Part shown: positions 1-8,645 of the stretch, in pieces
How positions within the stretch are numbered: position 1 is the stretch's first letter
How the letters are laid out: every line of letters begins with the position of its first letter
DNA from: Mariprofundaceae bacterium
GTDB lineage: Bacteria > Pseudomonadota > Zetaproteobacteria > Mariprofundales > Mariprofundaceae
Assembly: GCA_030950875.1 (NCBI GenBank)
Contig: JAUZQS010000211.1
Location: 1-12,673, forward strand
Direction: 5' to 3'
DNA: 12,673 bases
Notes under the pieces: generated by a model
The model's input: only the letters and a program-made list of their open reading frames with translations
Told to the model about the DNA's origin: nothing
The model's database searches: none
Program-made: the position numbers and the translations under genes

Positions 1-772
<772 letters not shown>

Positions 773-788
773 CATTACTCTGGTGAGT

Positions 789-821
789 AGTGCAGTGGTG
801 GCTAATCGTCACCACTGCACT
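789..821 (+). terminator. 12-bp-stem hairpin after katG fragment (right copy)
   Basis: This is an identical copy of the hairpin at 19-51: a 12-bp perfect stem with a 9-base loop, starting 17 bases after the TAA at 770-772. An outer GGTGAG/CTCACC pair (782-787 and 835-840) encloses it. It lies between convergent katG and rnhB and could end transcription from the katG side. No T-run follows. Confidence 0.55.
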
Positions 822-839
822 CTATCAACTACTTCTCAC

Positions 840-1013
840 CTCTAGACGTCGAACAATGATGACGAATAAACACTGTATACCCCCCCCCCATCACCTCCAG
901 AAAATCACGGGCTACAGAACACCCCATGAAAGTATTCTTCAACAACAAAACTCACTGAAGTTGCATTTGGGAGTTGAATTTGCCCCGCTATTTAACGAAA
1001 ATCAAGGTGAAAA
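840..1013. other. Intergenic region with a ten-base poly-C run
   Basis: No gene is supported here. The notable element is a run of ten C at 880-889, about 125 bases beyond the rnhB stop codon. I see no convincing terminator for rnhB and no RNA gene. Confidence 0.6.
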
Positions 1014-1586
1014 TCAGCCCGTATGTAAGTTGGCATATTTTTTCACTGGTGCAAAGTCCATTCGATGAATTGGGCATGGTCCATATTCACGCAAGGCATC
1101 CATATGCACCTTGGTGCCATAACCTTTGTGTTTGGCAAACTGATACTCAGGGTATTTATAACCCAAATAACGCATCAAGCGGTCTCGCACCACCTTGGCA
1201 ACAATTGAAGCTGCTGCAATTTCCTGTACCAAATCATCACCCCCAATCACAGCAGACACGGGGTATGCCATATCTGGCACGCGGTTACCATCCACTACAA
1301 CTTCCGTAGGGGCTACATGCAAAGCCTCCACACAGCGCCGCATTGATAACATGGTGGCATGTAAAATATTCAAGTCTTCTATATCTTCTGTTGTACCCTG
1401 CGCTACCGCATAAGACACCGCATATTTACGAATATGATGGTATTGTTTGAGACGTTTCTTCTCTGACACTCGTTTGGAATCCCGATACTTTCCCAACATC
1501 GGATCATCGGGTGACAAAATAACGGCCGCAGTCACTACTGGCCCAGCCAAAGGACCACGCCCTACTTCATCCACGCCTGCTAACAT
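1014..1586 (-). CDS. rnhB: Ribonuclease HII
   Basis: RNase HII cuts the RNA strand of RNA-DNA hybrids and starts removal of single ribonucleotides from DNA, in the cytoplasm. The 190-residue protein has the family size and motifs: AGVDEVGRGPLAGPVV at the N-terminus with D6 and E7, VVDGN with D99, and D117 in GGDD followed by EIAAASIVAK. Together these make the four-carboxylate metal site. GPCPIHRMDFAPV near the C-terminus is also typical. ATG at 1586 is chosen because the family starts only a few residues before the GVDEVGRG motif, and an AAGG lies about 8 bases upstream. It is the last gene of the nfeD-SPFH-rnhB unit, 13 bases after the SPFH stop, so it is probably co-transcribed. Nothing looks broken. 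Confidence 0.97.
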   Translation of the reverse strand: MLAGVDEVGRGPLAGPVVTAAVILSPDDPMLGKYRDSKRVSEKKRLKQYHHIRKYAVSYAVAQGTTEDIEDLNILHATMLSMRRCVEALHVAPTEVVVDGNRVPDMAYPVSAVIGGDDLVQEIAAASIVAKVVRDRLMRYLGYKYPEYQFAKHKGYGTKVHMDALREYGPCPIHRMDFAPVKKYANLHTG

Positions 1587-1599
1587 CTCTTAAACCTTA

Positions 1600-2562
1600 T
1601 TAACCCTGAAACAACTCTTTAATACTACCAATCGCACCCAACGTTGCCGTTGCATCAATTGGCATAAAGACGGTTTTATCACCTTCACCTGCTGCGCCAA
1701 TGATCTTCAAAGTATCCAAATAGCGAATGGCTATCAAATACTGACTAAAACCTTGCTCACCCAGTGCTTCCTTGAGTTTATCCAAAGCTTCTTTTTCACC
1801 ATCGGCCTCAAGAATACGAGCCGTACGATTACCCTCTGCAACCAAAATAGCCGCCTGTTTTTCACCTTCGGCTTTTAGAATATCTGATTGACGTGAACCC
1901 TCTGCTTCCAAGATAGAAGCACGCTTATCACGCTCCGCACGCATTTGTTTTTCCATCGCCGCCTGCACTTCTTTCGGCACCGTTAAATCTTGAACTTCCA
2001 CACGTTTTACTTTTGCGCCCCAATCATCAGCGGCTTGATCCAGAGTGATTTGTAGGCGTGTGTTAATATCTTCACGGGATGATAATGTTTTATCCAACTC
2101 CATCTCGCCCACCAAACTACGCAGGGTGGTTTGTCCAAGTTTTTCTATAGCGTCGGGAAGGTTGGAAATACGGTATACCGCATCATGAGGATTGGTTATC
2201 TCAATATACAATAAAGCATTAATTGTAATACTAACATTGTCTCGTGTAATGACCGTTTGGGATGGAAAATCAAGCACTGTTTCACGGATATCAATACGCG
2301 CAACACTCTGTAAACGCGAGTACGATGAAGTAGCAGCATCTCCCAATAAACGCCCTAAAGCACCTCCTGATGCAGGACTTTTCCAGATAAACTCACGCGA
2401 CTTATCCAGAAATGGTACGATAAAATTAATCCCTGGCATCAAGGTACGGTTATAATTTCCCAAACGTTCAATCACCATGCGCTCCGAATTACGAATCACC
2501 ACAATACCCTTAAAAAGAAGTACAACAACCAACACTGCAACACCTATCATCACCATATTCAT
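1600..2562 (-). CDS. SPFH/band-7 membrane protein (QmcA/paraslipin-like)
   Basis: The 320-residue protein has one N-terminal membrane segment (about 4-22) and an SPFH/prohibitin-homology domain (about 23-190: VIERLGNYNRTLMPGINFIVPF, ETVLDFPSQTVITRDNV). A charged helical region follows. Four tandem 11-residue units cover 217-260, each starting IL with an A-[ED]-G core (ILEAEG, ILKAEG, ILVAEG, ILEADG). Between FLDKSREF and ARIDIRE lies an extra stretch of about 28 residues (60-87), rich in Gly, Ala and Ser, which I do not expect in typical QmcA or paraslipin. Proteins of this class oligomerise at the inner membrane, organise microdomains and pair with NfeD proteins. Here the nfeD-like gene is immediately upstream, 4 bases away, and its last codons hold the GAGG ribosome site for this ATG. 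The exact substrate or partner is unknown. Confidence 0.9.
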   Translation of the reverse strand: MNMVMIGVAVLVVVLLFKGIVVIRNSERMVIERLGNYNRTLMPGINFIVPFLDKSREFIWKSPASGGALGRLLGDAATSSYSRLQSVARIDIRETVLDFPSQTVITRDNVSITINALLYIEITNPHDAVYRISNLPDAIEKLGQTTLRSLVGEMELDKTLSSREDINTRLQITLDQAADDWGAKVKRVEVQDLTVPKEVQAAMEKQMRAERDKRASILEAEGSRQSDILKAEGEKQAAILVAEGNRTARILEADGEKEALDKLKEALGEQGFSQYLIAIRYLDTLKIIGAAGEGDKTVFMPIDATATLGAIGSIKELFQG

Positions 2563-2566
2563 AACT

Positions 2567-3019
2567 TCACACCTCGCCTTTTTTTACATCTATTTTTTCA
2601 ATAAATAATGTGCTTCCATCCACATGTTTGATGCGTGCAGTTTCATCCACCTCAAATATATCCTCGGATTCTGCTGCCCATGAAACACTTTTATACATCA
2701 CCCTACCACGCGGTGAAACCCGCTCAAGCACGCTGACTAATTTACCTTCCATATACGAAATATCATCAGGAATTTCTTTTTTCGCAGGGGAGCGAAGTGA
2801 GCGCATGAATACTGCTACAAGCACTGTCGCAAATGTAAATATAAACCATTGTACTGTTAATGAAATATCTACCATCGATGAAAGTAAACCAACAATCACT
2901 GCGCCACCTACAACAGCCAATAAATAATAAGATCCCACCAATAATAATTCGATTATCGCAATCACACTCGCAGCAATCAGCCAGATATGCCAAATTTCAA
3001 GACCCAATGACTCAAACAT
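2567..3019 (-). CDS. NfeD-like membrane protein
   Basis: The 150-residue protein has about three hydrophobic segments (roughly 11-29, 30-48 and 56-73) and a soluble C-terminal part (about 88-143) with the OB-fold pattern of the NfeD family (EGKLVSVLERVSPRGRV, then SVSWAAESED and HVDGSTLFIEK). It is the short form without a serine-protease domain, like E. coli YbbK. NfeD proteins act with SPFH proteins at the inner membrane, and the next gene is an SPFH protein, as that partnership predicts. ATG at 3019 has a strong GGGAGG four bases upstream. It is the first gene of the three-gene unit and is divergent from the tetR gene, so the 3020-3168 gap must hold promoters in both directions. Confidence 0.9.
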   Translation of the reverse strand: MFESLGLEIWHIWLIAASVIAIIELLLVGSYYLLAVVGGAVIVGLLSSMVDISLTVQWFIFTFATVLVAVFMRSLRSPAKKEIPDDISYMEGKLVSVLERVSPRGRVMYKSVSWAAESEDIFEVDETARIKHVDGSTLFIEKIDVKKGEV

Positions 3020-3064
3020 GCCGCCTCCCTTAATATTTATTCACCTAGATCATGCTAATATGGA

Positions 3065-3083
3065 CATAATGATAACGACAAGC
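3065..3083. promoter_or_regulatory. Weak Fur-box-like sequence between nfeD and tetR
   Basis: CATAATGATAACGACAAGC matches the 19-base Fur consensus GATAATGATAATCATTATC at 13 positions by eye. Ten of these are contiguous in the left half (ATAATGATAA), while the right half is poor. It overlaps a possible but weak minus-strand nfeD promoter. AT-rich DNA yields such matches by chance, so this is only a candidate. Confidence 0.25.
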
Positions 3084-3131
3084 AAGGGGAAGAAATTACC
3101 TTGGTTTAAAATGAATAATGAACATATTCAA

Positions 3132-3160
3132 TTTACATTCACATTTTACAAACCTATATT
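3132..3160 (+). promoter_or_regulatory. Predicted sigma70-type promoter of the tetR operon
   Basis: TTTACA (3132-3137) and TATATT (3155-3160) are separated by exactly 17 bases, five of six matches to each consensus box. Transcription would start at about 3166-3169, next to or on the ATG at 3169, which has no Shine-Dalgarno sequence. TTTACA recurs at 3145-3150 inside the spacer, a possible regulator half-site. Confidence 0.5.
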
Positions 3161-3168
3161 ACGATGCA

Positions 3169-3738
3169 ATGAACGTGCAATCAATCATATTACAAGCAGC
3201 CAGAAAAAGATTCTATGACTATGGCTATGGCAAAACCAGCATGTCTGAGATTGCCGCTGATGCTGATATGAGTGTTGGTAATTTATACCGTCACTTTAAG
3301 AATAAAGAAGCCTTATTGCTGGCTTGTTTGAAACATGCCATCGAATCCAAATTGGATGCTAGCATACAAGCAGCAGAGCATTGTAACAATGCAATGGAGG
3401 CAATCGAGGCATTTTTTTTGATACGCTTACGTGTTGGTCATGCGCAATTAACTGATACCCGCCATCTTTACGATTTAATGGAAATTATTTGTAACCGACA
3501 TCAGGATGTATTATTGGATTGCGAAAAAAAAGCCATTGATGCACTGACCAACATTCTTAATGATGGCATCACACAGGGTGAATTTTCCGTGCCTAACAGC
3601 TCACAAACAGCATACGATATACACCAAGCCATGATGCGCTACAATCACCCTGTTGCCCTAAAAAACAATCCATTGAATCTATTGGAAGAGGATTTAAAAC
3701 GTCTATTACAACTTTTTTATCGAGGTATCAGAAAATGA
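3169..3738 (+). CDS. TetR/AcrR-family transcriptional regulator
   Basis: From ATG 3169 the protein has 189 residues, the normal TetR size. Residues 6-52 form the helix-turn-helix domain: ILQAARKRFYDYGYGKTSMS, then EIAADADMSVGNLYRHFKNK, with the hallmark LYRHFKNKEALL. The remaining part is a helical ligand-binding domain with no recognised ligand. An ATG at 3118 is in frame but would add 17 residues unusual for the family and would place the promoter inside the gene, so I prefer 3169. The gene overlaps the next one by four bases (ATGA), which ties it to the LolA-like, MMPL and outer-membrane barrel genes. As is usual for TetR proteins beside pumps, it likely represses its own operon until a substrate-like ligand binds. 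That role is inferred from context. Confidence 0.92.
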   Translation: MNVQSIILQAARKRFYDYGYGKTSMSEIAADADMSVGNLYRHFKNKEALLLACLKHAIESKLDASIQAAEHCNNAMEAIEAFFLIRLRVGHAQLTDTRHLYDLMEIICNRHQDVLLDCEKKAIDALTNILNDGITQGEFSVPNSSQTAYDIHQAMMRYNHPVALKNNPLNLLEEDLKRLLQLFYRGIRK

Positions 3739-4562
3739 ATGCAAATGGAGACCGTATGTACAAATATGCATTACTTATCATGCTGGGTTTCACAGTCAAC
3801 GCTCAAACACAAGCCTGTGCTGAACCTGTAAACAACCCTACTGGACTTGAGATTATGCAAGCTGTCGATAACCGCGAAGATGGCGATACTTTACAACAAG
3901 ACATTCACCAAATTCTGATTGACCGTAACGGCAACAAACGTGAACGGCATATGATTAGCTTTCGCAAAGATTACGGAAAGGATAAAAAATCTATCGTGTT
4001 TTTTGCCAAGCCAGCCAATATCCGCGACACTGCATTATTGACCTTTGATTATGATGACCCTAATGCCGATGATGATCAGTGGCTTTATTTACCTGCTTTG
4101 AAAAAAGTACGTCGCATTTCCTCCTCGGATCGTGGCGATTATTTTATGGGAACCGACTTCACCTTTGAAGATATGAAACAAACACCCGAGTTGCAAGATT
4201 ACCACTGGAAACTGTTGGGCAGTGAAGAAATACATGGTTTTGATTGTTGGAAGGTTGAAGGCATGCCTATTTCCAATGATGTGGCGCGTGAATTGGGTTA
4301 TTCACGGCTTGTACAGTGGGTTCGTAAAGATAACAATTTCACTATTCAAGCATATTATTGGGATCAAGCAGGGCGTGAATTAAAACACCTAAATATCACC
4401 GAACTCAAACAAATATCGGGGATTTGGTCTTCTATCCACATTGAAATGGTGAATATTCAAAGCAACCATAAAACGCGCCTCGAATTCTCCAAGCAAGCAT
4501 ACAATACAGATATGAAAAACCGTTTATTTACACAGCGCACGCTCAAACGCGGCTATCGTTAA
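3735..4562 (+). CDS. LolA-like periplasmic protein (outer membrane lipoprotein-sorting family)
   Basis: The 275-residue protein has an N-terminal signal peptide (hydrophobic YALLIMLGFTVNAQ, likely cut after ACA before EPV) and then a LolA/LolB-like fold. Typical blocks are RHMISFRKDYGKDKKSIVFF, WLYLPALKKVRRISSSDRGD, YFMGTDFTFEDM and YYWDQAGRELKHL. They match the COG2834-type outer membrane lipoprotein-sorting proteins found beside MMPL pumps. These barrels bind acyl chains or other lipids and could carry a hydrophobic cargo through the periplasm. Two starts are plausible. ATG 3735 overlaps the tetR stop (ATGA) and has GAGG nine bases upstream; ATG 3756 has GGAG five bases upstream and gives a cleaner signal peptide. 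The Cys in TQAC lacks a good lipobox, so I expect a soluble periplasmic protein. It is not the housekeeping lolA. Confidence 0.85.
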   Translation: MNANGDRMYKYALLIMLGFTVNAQTQACAEPVNNPTGLEIMQAVDNREDGDTLQQDIHQILIDRNGNKRERHMISFRKDYGKDKKSIVFFAKPANIRDTALLTFDYDDPNADDDQWLYLPALKKVRRISSSDRGDYFMGTDFTFEDMKQTPELQDYHWKLLGSEEIHGFDCWKVEGMPISNDVARELGYSRLVQWVRKDNNFTIQAYYWDQAGRELKHLNITELKQISGIWSSIHIEMVNIQSNHKTRLEFSKQAYNTDMKNRLFTQRTLKRGYR

Positions 4563-4584
4563 AAGAACTCTCTAAGGAATCACT

Positions 4585-6867
4585 ATGTCAGCTATCTTTT
4601 TATTTATCGTTCGTCGTGCTTGGTGGGTATTGATACTCCTTGCACTGATTACAGCAGGTTTTGTATCACAACTTTCATCTCTAAAAATGGAAACCAATAT
4701 TGAGAATATGCTTCCTAAAAGCATGGATGCCTATACCAATAAGAAAAAACTCGAAAAAATATTCTCTTCGGCAGACATGGTGGTTGTCGGCATTACCAAC
4801 TATAAAAATCCACGAGGTATTTTTAACCCTCACACCTTACAATTGGTTGATGAACTCACCCAGTGGATGAAACAACATAAAGAGTTTCGAACTTTGGCAC
4901 TGGCAGATTTAATGAGCCTATCAACCATTAAAAACATTCGTGGCACGGCCGATGGTATGGAAGTTGAACCGTTTATGGAACGCCCTGTATCTAGCCCTAA
5001 AGATATAGCACTACTCAAACAGCGACTTATTGATAATGGGCTATACATGGGTTCAATCGTTAGTGATGATGGCAAAGGCACATTGATTGTTGTACGCCCA
5101 AGCTCGGAGTATATAGGGCATTACCATGAAATTTATCAACTCATTAAAAACAAAGTCGATGAGATAAATGCCCGTGGTGGAGAGGAGTCCATCCTTATTA
5201 CAGGTCGCCCTATTGTGGAAGGTGTGTTTGGTGTTTACATGCCGCAAGACATGCAAAAAATGCAACCGATAATCTTGGCATTATTGGCATTATTATTGTT
5301 TTTCTCATTTCGCAGTATTCGTGGCGTATTGATTCCTCTAGCCGTGGTTATTTTATCCGAGCTTTGGATGTTGGGAACGATGGCTGCCGCAGGCATTCCC
5401 ATTTACACTGTCACCACACTGCTTCCTGTACTTATTCTTGCTATTGGCATTGCCGATTCTGTACATTTATTAACGCATATTCGTGCCGAGGCTGGTCGCG
5501 ATACAAATACTGATAAATTCACTGCTATTATTCGCGGCATGCAAGGCATGTGGTCGCCCATTCTTATGACCACATTAACCACCGCAGTAGGTTTTTTGGC
5601 TATGCTTACATCTCAGTTATTACCTATGCGTTTTTTCGGTGTATTTGCAGCTGTCGGAATCATCTACGCATTTATTATTACTATTTTATTTATTCCAGCT
5701 ATTGAAGCTGTACTTCCCAAACGTGCAAAACCTCTACACCAGCTTCCCTTCGCCCGTTACATACAATGGATGACAAAGATAACACTCTCTTACCCCCGTC
5801 AAATACTGGCGGCTTTCAGCATATTATTTGTACTATCTATCGTAGGCTTAACACAATTAAATGTGAACTCATCGTTGGTATCAGAATTCCGCCCTTCCGA
5901 CCCTATTCGCCAAGCAGACATTACACTCAATAAGCATTTTGCAGGCACCAACTCACTGGATGTCATGGTTGACTCGGGCAAACAAGATGGCGTGCTCGAA
6001 CCGTCATTCTTAGCAGGTTTGGCAGCATTGCAGAAGCGTGTTGAACAAGAAGCTGTGGTCGGTGATTCATCTTCTATTGCCGAAATGCTCGCTGAAATGA
6101 ATAAAGTTATGCATGCAGGCAAGCAGGAATATCATGTGCCACCAGAATCTTCAGCATTGGCTGCCCAATATTTATTACTTTATTCATTTTCTGGCGCACC
6201 TGATGATTTCGACTCCTTTATTACCTCAGACTATCGCCAAGCACATATCCGAATTCAAATGAAGAATGATAGTAGTGCCGATGCCAGTAAAGTTATCGCC
6301 TTAATTCGAGACAATTCCCCACAATGGTTTCCTAATAAAACGGTTGAATTTGCAGGTACAGCATATACCAGCACGACCTTCTCTGATTTAATTATCACAG
6401 GACAAATCCAATCGTTATTACTCGCACTGGGTATGATATTTACGCTATGCCTGCTTATGTTCCGTAACCTCAAAGATGCCGTGGTCGCTATGATTCCTGT
6501 CATCCTTGCGGTGACTGTGATTTATGGTTCCATGGGTCTGTTTGGTATTGCCTTGGAGATAGGCACAGCCATTACAGGCGCTATGGCTTTAGGTATTGGT
6601 ATTGATTTCGCTATTCATTATCTCTACCGCTATCGCTTTTATAGCCAAGAAAAAGACAGCCATGCTGCGATAGTAGCTGCTACCAATGAAGATACGGGGC
6701 GTGCCATTGCTTTTAATGCACTGGTGGTTATTGGCGGCTTTCTGGTACTACTAACAGCCAATCTTTATCCGCAAGTCAAACTCGGCGCACTGGTAGCATG
6801 CTCCATGACTATTTGTTATCTCGCAACCTGTTATCTGTTCCCTGTTTTACTGAAGAATGACAAATAG
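4585..6867 (+). CDS. RND-superfamily MMPL-type transporter
   Basis: The 760-residue inner-membrane protein is a two-fold RND/MMPL repeat. TM1 lies near residues 4-27 and a periplasmic loop spans about 28-225. A TM2-6 cluster runs from PIILALLALLLFF to about residue 375. TM7 (ILAAFSILFVLSIVGL) is followed by a second loop and a TM8-12 cluster from SLLLALGMIFTLCLL to the end. Conserved Asp residues sit in the equivalent helices of both halves, D291 in AIGIADSVHLL and D674 in GIGIDFAIHYLYRYR. These are the expected proton-relay positions of COG1033-type exporters. At 760 residues it is shorter than AcrB-type pumps and closer to the HpnN/MmpL group, whose known members move lipids or hydrophobic molecules. 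AAGGA lies six bases before ATG 4585. The gene sits between the LolA-like and barrel genes with no membrane-fusion protein nearby. The substrate is unknown. Confidence 0.92.
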   Translation: MSAIFLFIVRRAWWVLILLALITAGFVSQLSSLKMETNIENMLPKSMDAYTNKKKLEKIFSSADMVVVGITNYKNPRGIFNPHTLQLVDELTQWMKQHKEFRTLALADLMSLSTIKNIRGTADGMEVEPFMERPVSSPKDIALLKQRLIDNGLYMGSIVSDDGKGTLIVVRPSSEYIGHYHEIYQLIKNKVDEINARGGEESILITGRPIVEGVFGVYMPQDMQKMQPIILALLALLLFFSFRSIRGVLIPLAVVILSELWMLGTMAAAGIPIYTVTTLLPVLILAIGIADSVHLLTHIRAEAGRDTNTDKFTAIIRGMQGMWSPILMTTLTTAVGFLAMLTSQLLPMRFFGVFAAVGIIYAFIITILFIPAIEAVLPKRAKPLHQLPFARYIQWMTKITLSYPRQILAAFSILFVLSIVGLTQLNVNSSLVSEFRPSDPIRQADITLNKHFAGTNSLDVMVDSGKQDGVLEPSFLAGLAALQKRVEQEAVVGDSSSIAEMLAEMNKVMHAGKQEYHVPPESSALAAQYLLLYSFSGAPDDFDSFITSDYRQAHIRIQMKNDSSADASKVIALIRDNSPQWFPNKTVEFAGTAYTSTTFSDLIITGQIQSLLLALGMIFTLCLLMFRNLKDAVVAMIPVILAVTVIYGSMGLFGIALEIGTAITGAMALGIGIDFAIHYLYRYRFYSQEKDSHAAIVAATNEDTGRAIAFNALVVIGGFLVLLTANLYPQVKLGALVACSMTICYLATCYLFPVLLKNDK

Positions 6868-8143
6868 GTTTTTAGTATGCCTGTTACTATGCTTTGTTTT
6901 CAGTGTACAAGGCCACGCAATTGAATGGACAATGCACGGCAGTCTTAAAAATGAATCTGCTTATTTTATCAGCGGCGAAAAGCGTTGGGATAAAATCCAA
7001 AATAGACTCGAAGTAAAACCTGAAATTGTATTCAGCGATCATTGGCAGTTTCGTAGTCGTGCTTTGCTTTGGTACGATGCAGCCATGGATATTGAAGCCA
7101 CCCGCTCTCCTGATTTAACAAGCAGCATCAAGCAACATTATCGTACCGCCACACAACTCAAAGAAGCTTATGCATTCTATAGTGGCGACAGCTTTGATTT
7201 ACGTTTGGGGCAACAGCAAATCATCTGGGGAAAAACCGATGGGCTGCGCATGCTGGATATTATCAACCCGCTTGATTTGCGTGAGTTTATTCTCGATGAT
7301 TTTCTTGATTCACGCATTGGTGTGGTTGCCGCACGCTTAAATTACTACCCTGATACGGATACCGAGCAAGAAATCGAGCTAGTAATCATTCCTGATGCTA
7401 AGCCCGCTCAAGCAGCGCCTACGAACTCACGCTGGGCGCTCGCCACACCAACCCCTCCACCCGGACTTTCCATTCAAACATTGCCAAGTGAGCAGCCTAA
7501 CTGGTCTGCAAAAAACATTGAATACGGTGCAGCATGGCGTAGCAATATCAAAGGTTGGGATATATCTGCCAACTATTTCTACGGTTGGAAAGATAGCCCC
7601 AATGCCTTTCGAAAAATTACGCCAGGCATCATGACCATACAACTCAAACACCTACGCATGCACACCCTTGGTGGCAGCTTCTCCAATGCCTTTGGTGCAT
7701 GGGTGATACGTGGGGAAGTTGCTGCCAATTTACAAGAAGGTATCAATGCCAATGGCACGACATTTAACGATACAGTACAGCGTAAAAATACTTTAAATAC
7801 AGCCATCGCAGCCGAATGGAGTGGGCATAATTGGATAGTTAGTCCACAATTTTTTATTCGTCATATTCAAGCGTGGAACACACAACTTTTAGAACCTGAA
7901 AATTCAGGCTTCTGGACTCTACGCATTGCCACTGATTTCATGCATGAAAAACTCAAACCTGAAATGCTTTTTTTAGCCGACTGGTCTGCAGGTGGCTGGC
8001 TAGCACGACCCAAAATAGCTTACGATTACTCAGATGATATTACTTCTAGCCTTGGCGCTGATATTTTTGGCGGCTCACGCGGTTTTCTAGGACAATTTAA
8101 TCAAAATGATCGTATCTCTTTTGAAGTGGCATATAGCTTTTAA
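6857..8143 (+). CDS. Outer-membrane beta-barrel protein (DUF1302-like)
   Basis: The 428-residue protein has a signal peptide (MTNRFLVCLLLCFVFSVQGHA, cut before IEW), alternating aromatic/hydrophobic strands throughout, and the C-terminal SFEVAYSF whose last Phe is the usual outer-membrane insertion signal. The block LRLGQQQIIWGKTDG, then INPLDLREFILDDFLDSR, resembles DUF1302-type barrels that occur with MMPL and LolA-like genes. A Pro-rich stretch (TPTPPPGL, near residue 200) probably forms an extended loop. The start overlaps the MMPL stop by 11 bases, which favours coupled translation and a shared task. It could be the outer-membrane exit or entry point for the transporter's substrate. The family name is held with moderate confidence; the barrel nature with high confidence. 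Confidence 0.82.
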   Translation: MTNRFLVCLLLCFVFSVQGHAIEWTMHGSLKNESAYFISGEKRWDKIQNRLEVKPEIVFSDHWQFRSRALLWYDAAMDIEATRSPDLTSSIKQHYRTATQLKEAYAFYSGDSFDLRLGQQQIIWGKTDGLRMLDIINPLDLREFILDDFLDSRIGVVAARLNYYPDTDTEQEIELVIIPDAKPAQAAPTNSRWALATPTPPPGLSIQTLPSEQPNWSAKNIEYGAAWRSNIKGWDISANYFYGWKDSPNAFRKITPGIMTIQLKHLRMHTLGGSFSNAFGAWVIRGEVAANLQEGINANGTTFNDTVQRKNTLNTAIAAEWSGHNWIVSPQFFIRHIQAWNTQLLEPENSGFWTLRIATDFMHEKLKPEMLFLADWSAGGWLARPKIAYDYSDDITSSLGADIFGGSRGFLGQFNQNDRISFEVAYSF

Positions 8144-8156
8144 TAAAAAATAAGAC

Positions 8157-8645
8157 TCATGACATACGGCGCACTAAATCATGTACAGAGAGCACACGAT
8201 CAATAAATAACACGCCATCCAAATGATCCAATTCATGCTGAATAACGCGTGCTTCAAACCCAGTTGCAGCCACTTCTTGGCATGCACCTGATAAATCTTG
8301 ATAACGCACAGTTACCTTTTTTGAACGCGACACTGTTGCTACCCACTCAGGCACAGACAAGCATCCTTCACGCCCCAAAACTTTGCCTGATTGGTAAATA
8401 ATTTCAGGGTTTACCATCAATAAACGGCCGTTATTTTTGCATGGGTGCAAACCCAAAGAACAATCCACAACCGCTATCCGAAGCAACACGCCCAATTGTG
8501 GCGCGGCAAGACCCACACCACCAGGCCCTTGCTGCATAGATAGCTGCATATCCTCAATCAATGTTCTTAAGCGAGCATCAAATACCTCAACGGGTTTCGA
8601 TTTCTGTCGCAACCGTGCATCAGGAAGGGTTAAAACTCTTTTCAA
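8157..8645 (-). CDS. def: Peptide deformylase
   Basis: The enzyme removes the formyl group from the N-terminal Met of new proteins. All three catalytic motifs are present: GGVGLAAPQ with Q50, EGCLSVP with the metal ligand C95, and QHELDHLDG with H137, H141 and catalytic E138. The length of 162 residues is normal. The start is unusual: the codon at 8645 is TTG, and no ATG or GTG lies between it and the in-frame stop at 8676-8678. The N-terminus KRVLTLPDARLR fits the family start at this point. An AAGG 14 bases upstream is too far for this start; it sits near an ATT at 8657. The gene follows the ACT-domain gene by 30 bases and is convergent with the barrel gene, only 13 bases apart, with no hairpin. 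No fmt gene is adjacent, so a second def elsewhere is possible. Confidence 0.95.
   Translation of the reverse strand: MKRVLTLPDARLRQKSKPVEVFDARLRTLIEDMQLSMQQGPGGVGLAAPQLGVLLRIAVVDCSLGLHPCKNNGRLLMVNPEIIYQSGKVLGREGCLSVPEWVATVSRSKKVTVRYQDLSGACQEVAATGFEARVIQHELDHLDGVLFIDRVLSVHDLVRRMS

Noticed and set aside
974..1309. Plus-strand open frame opposite rnhB
   Set aside because: It lies antisense to a well-supported RNase HII, has no domain or ribosome site, and its codon content mirrors the real gene.
3132..3150. TetR operator made of the two TTTACA copies
   Set aside because: They are direct repeats, not the inverted repeat expected for a TetR dimer, and can be explained by AT-rich promoter sequence.
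3018..3218. Small plus-strand gene between nfeD and tetR
   Set aside because: It overlaps the divergent promoter region and the tetR start in another frame, and resembles no known protein.
8141..8159. Bidirectional terminator between the barrel gene and def
   Set aside because: Only 13 bases separate the convergent stops; there is an A-run but no hairpin.
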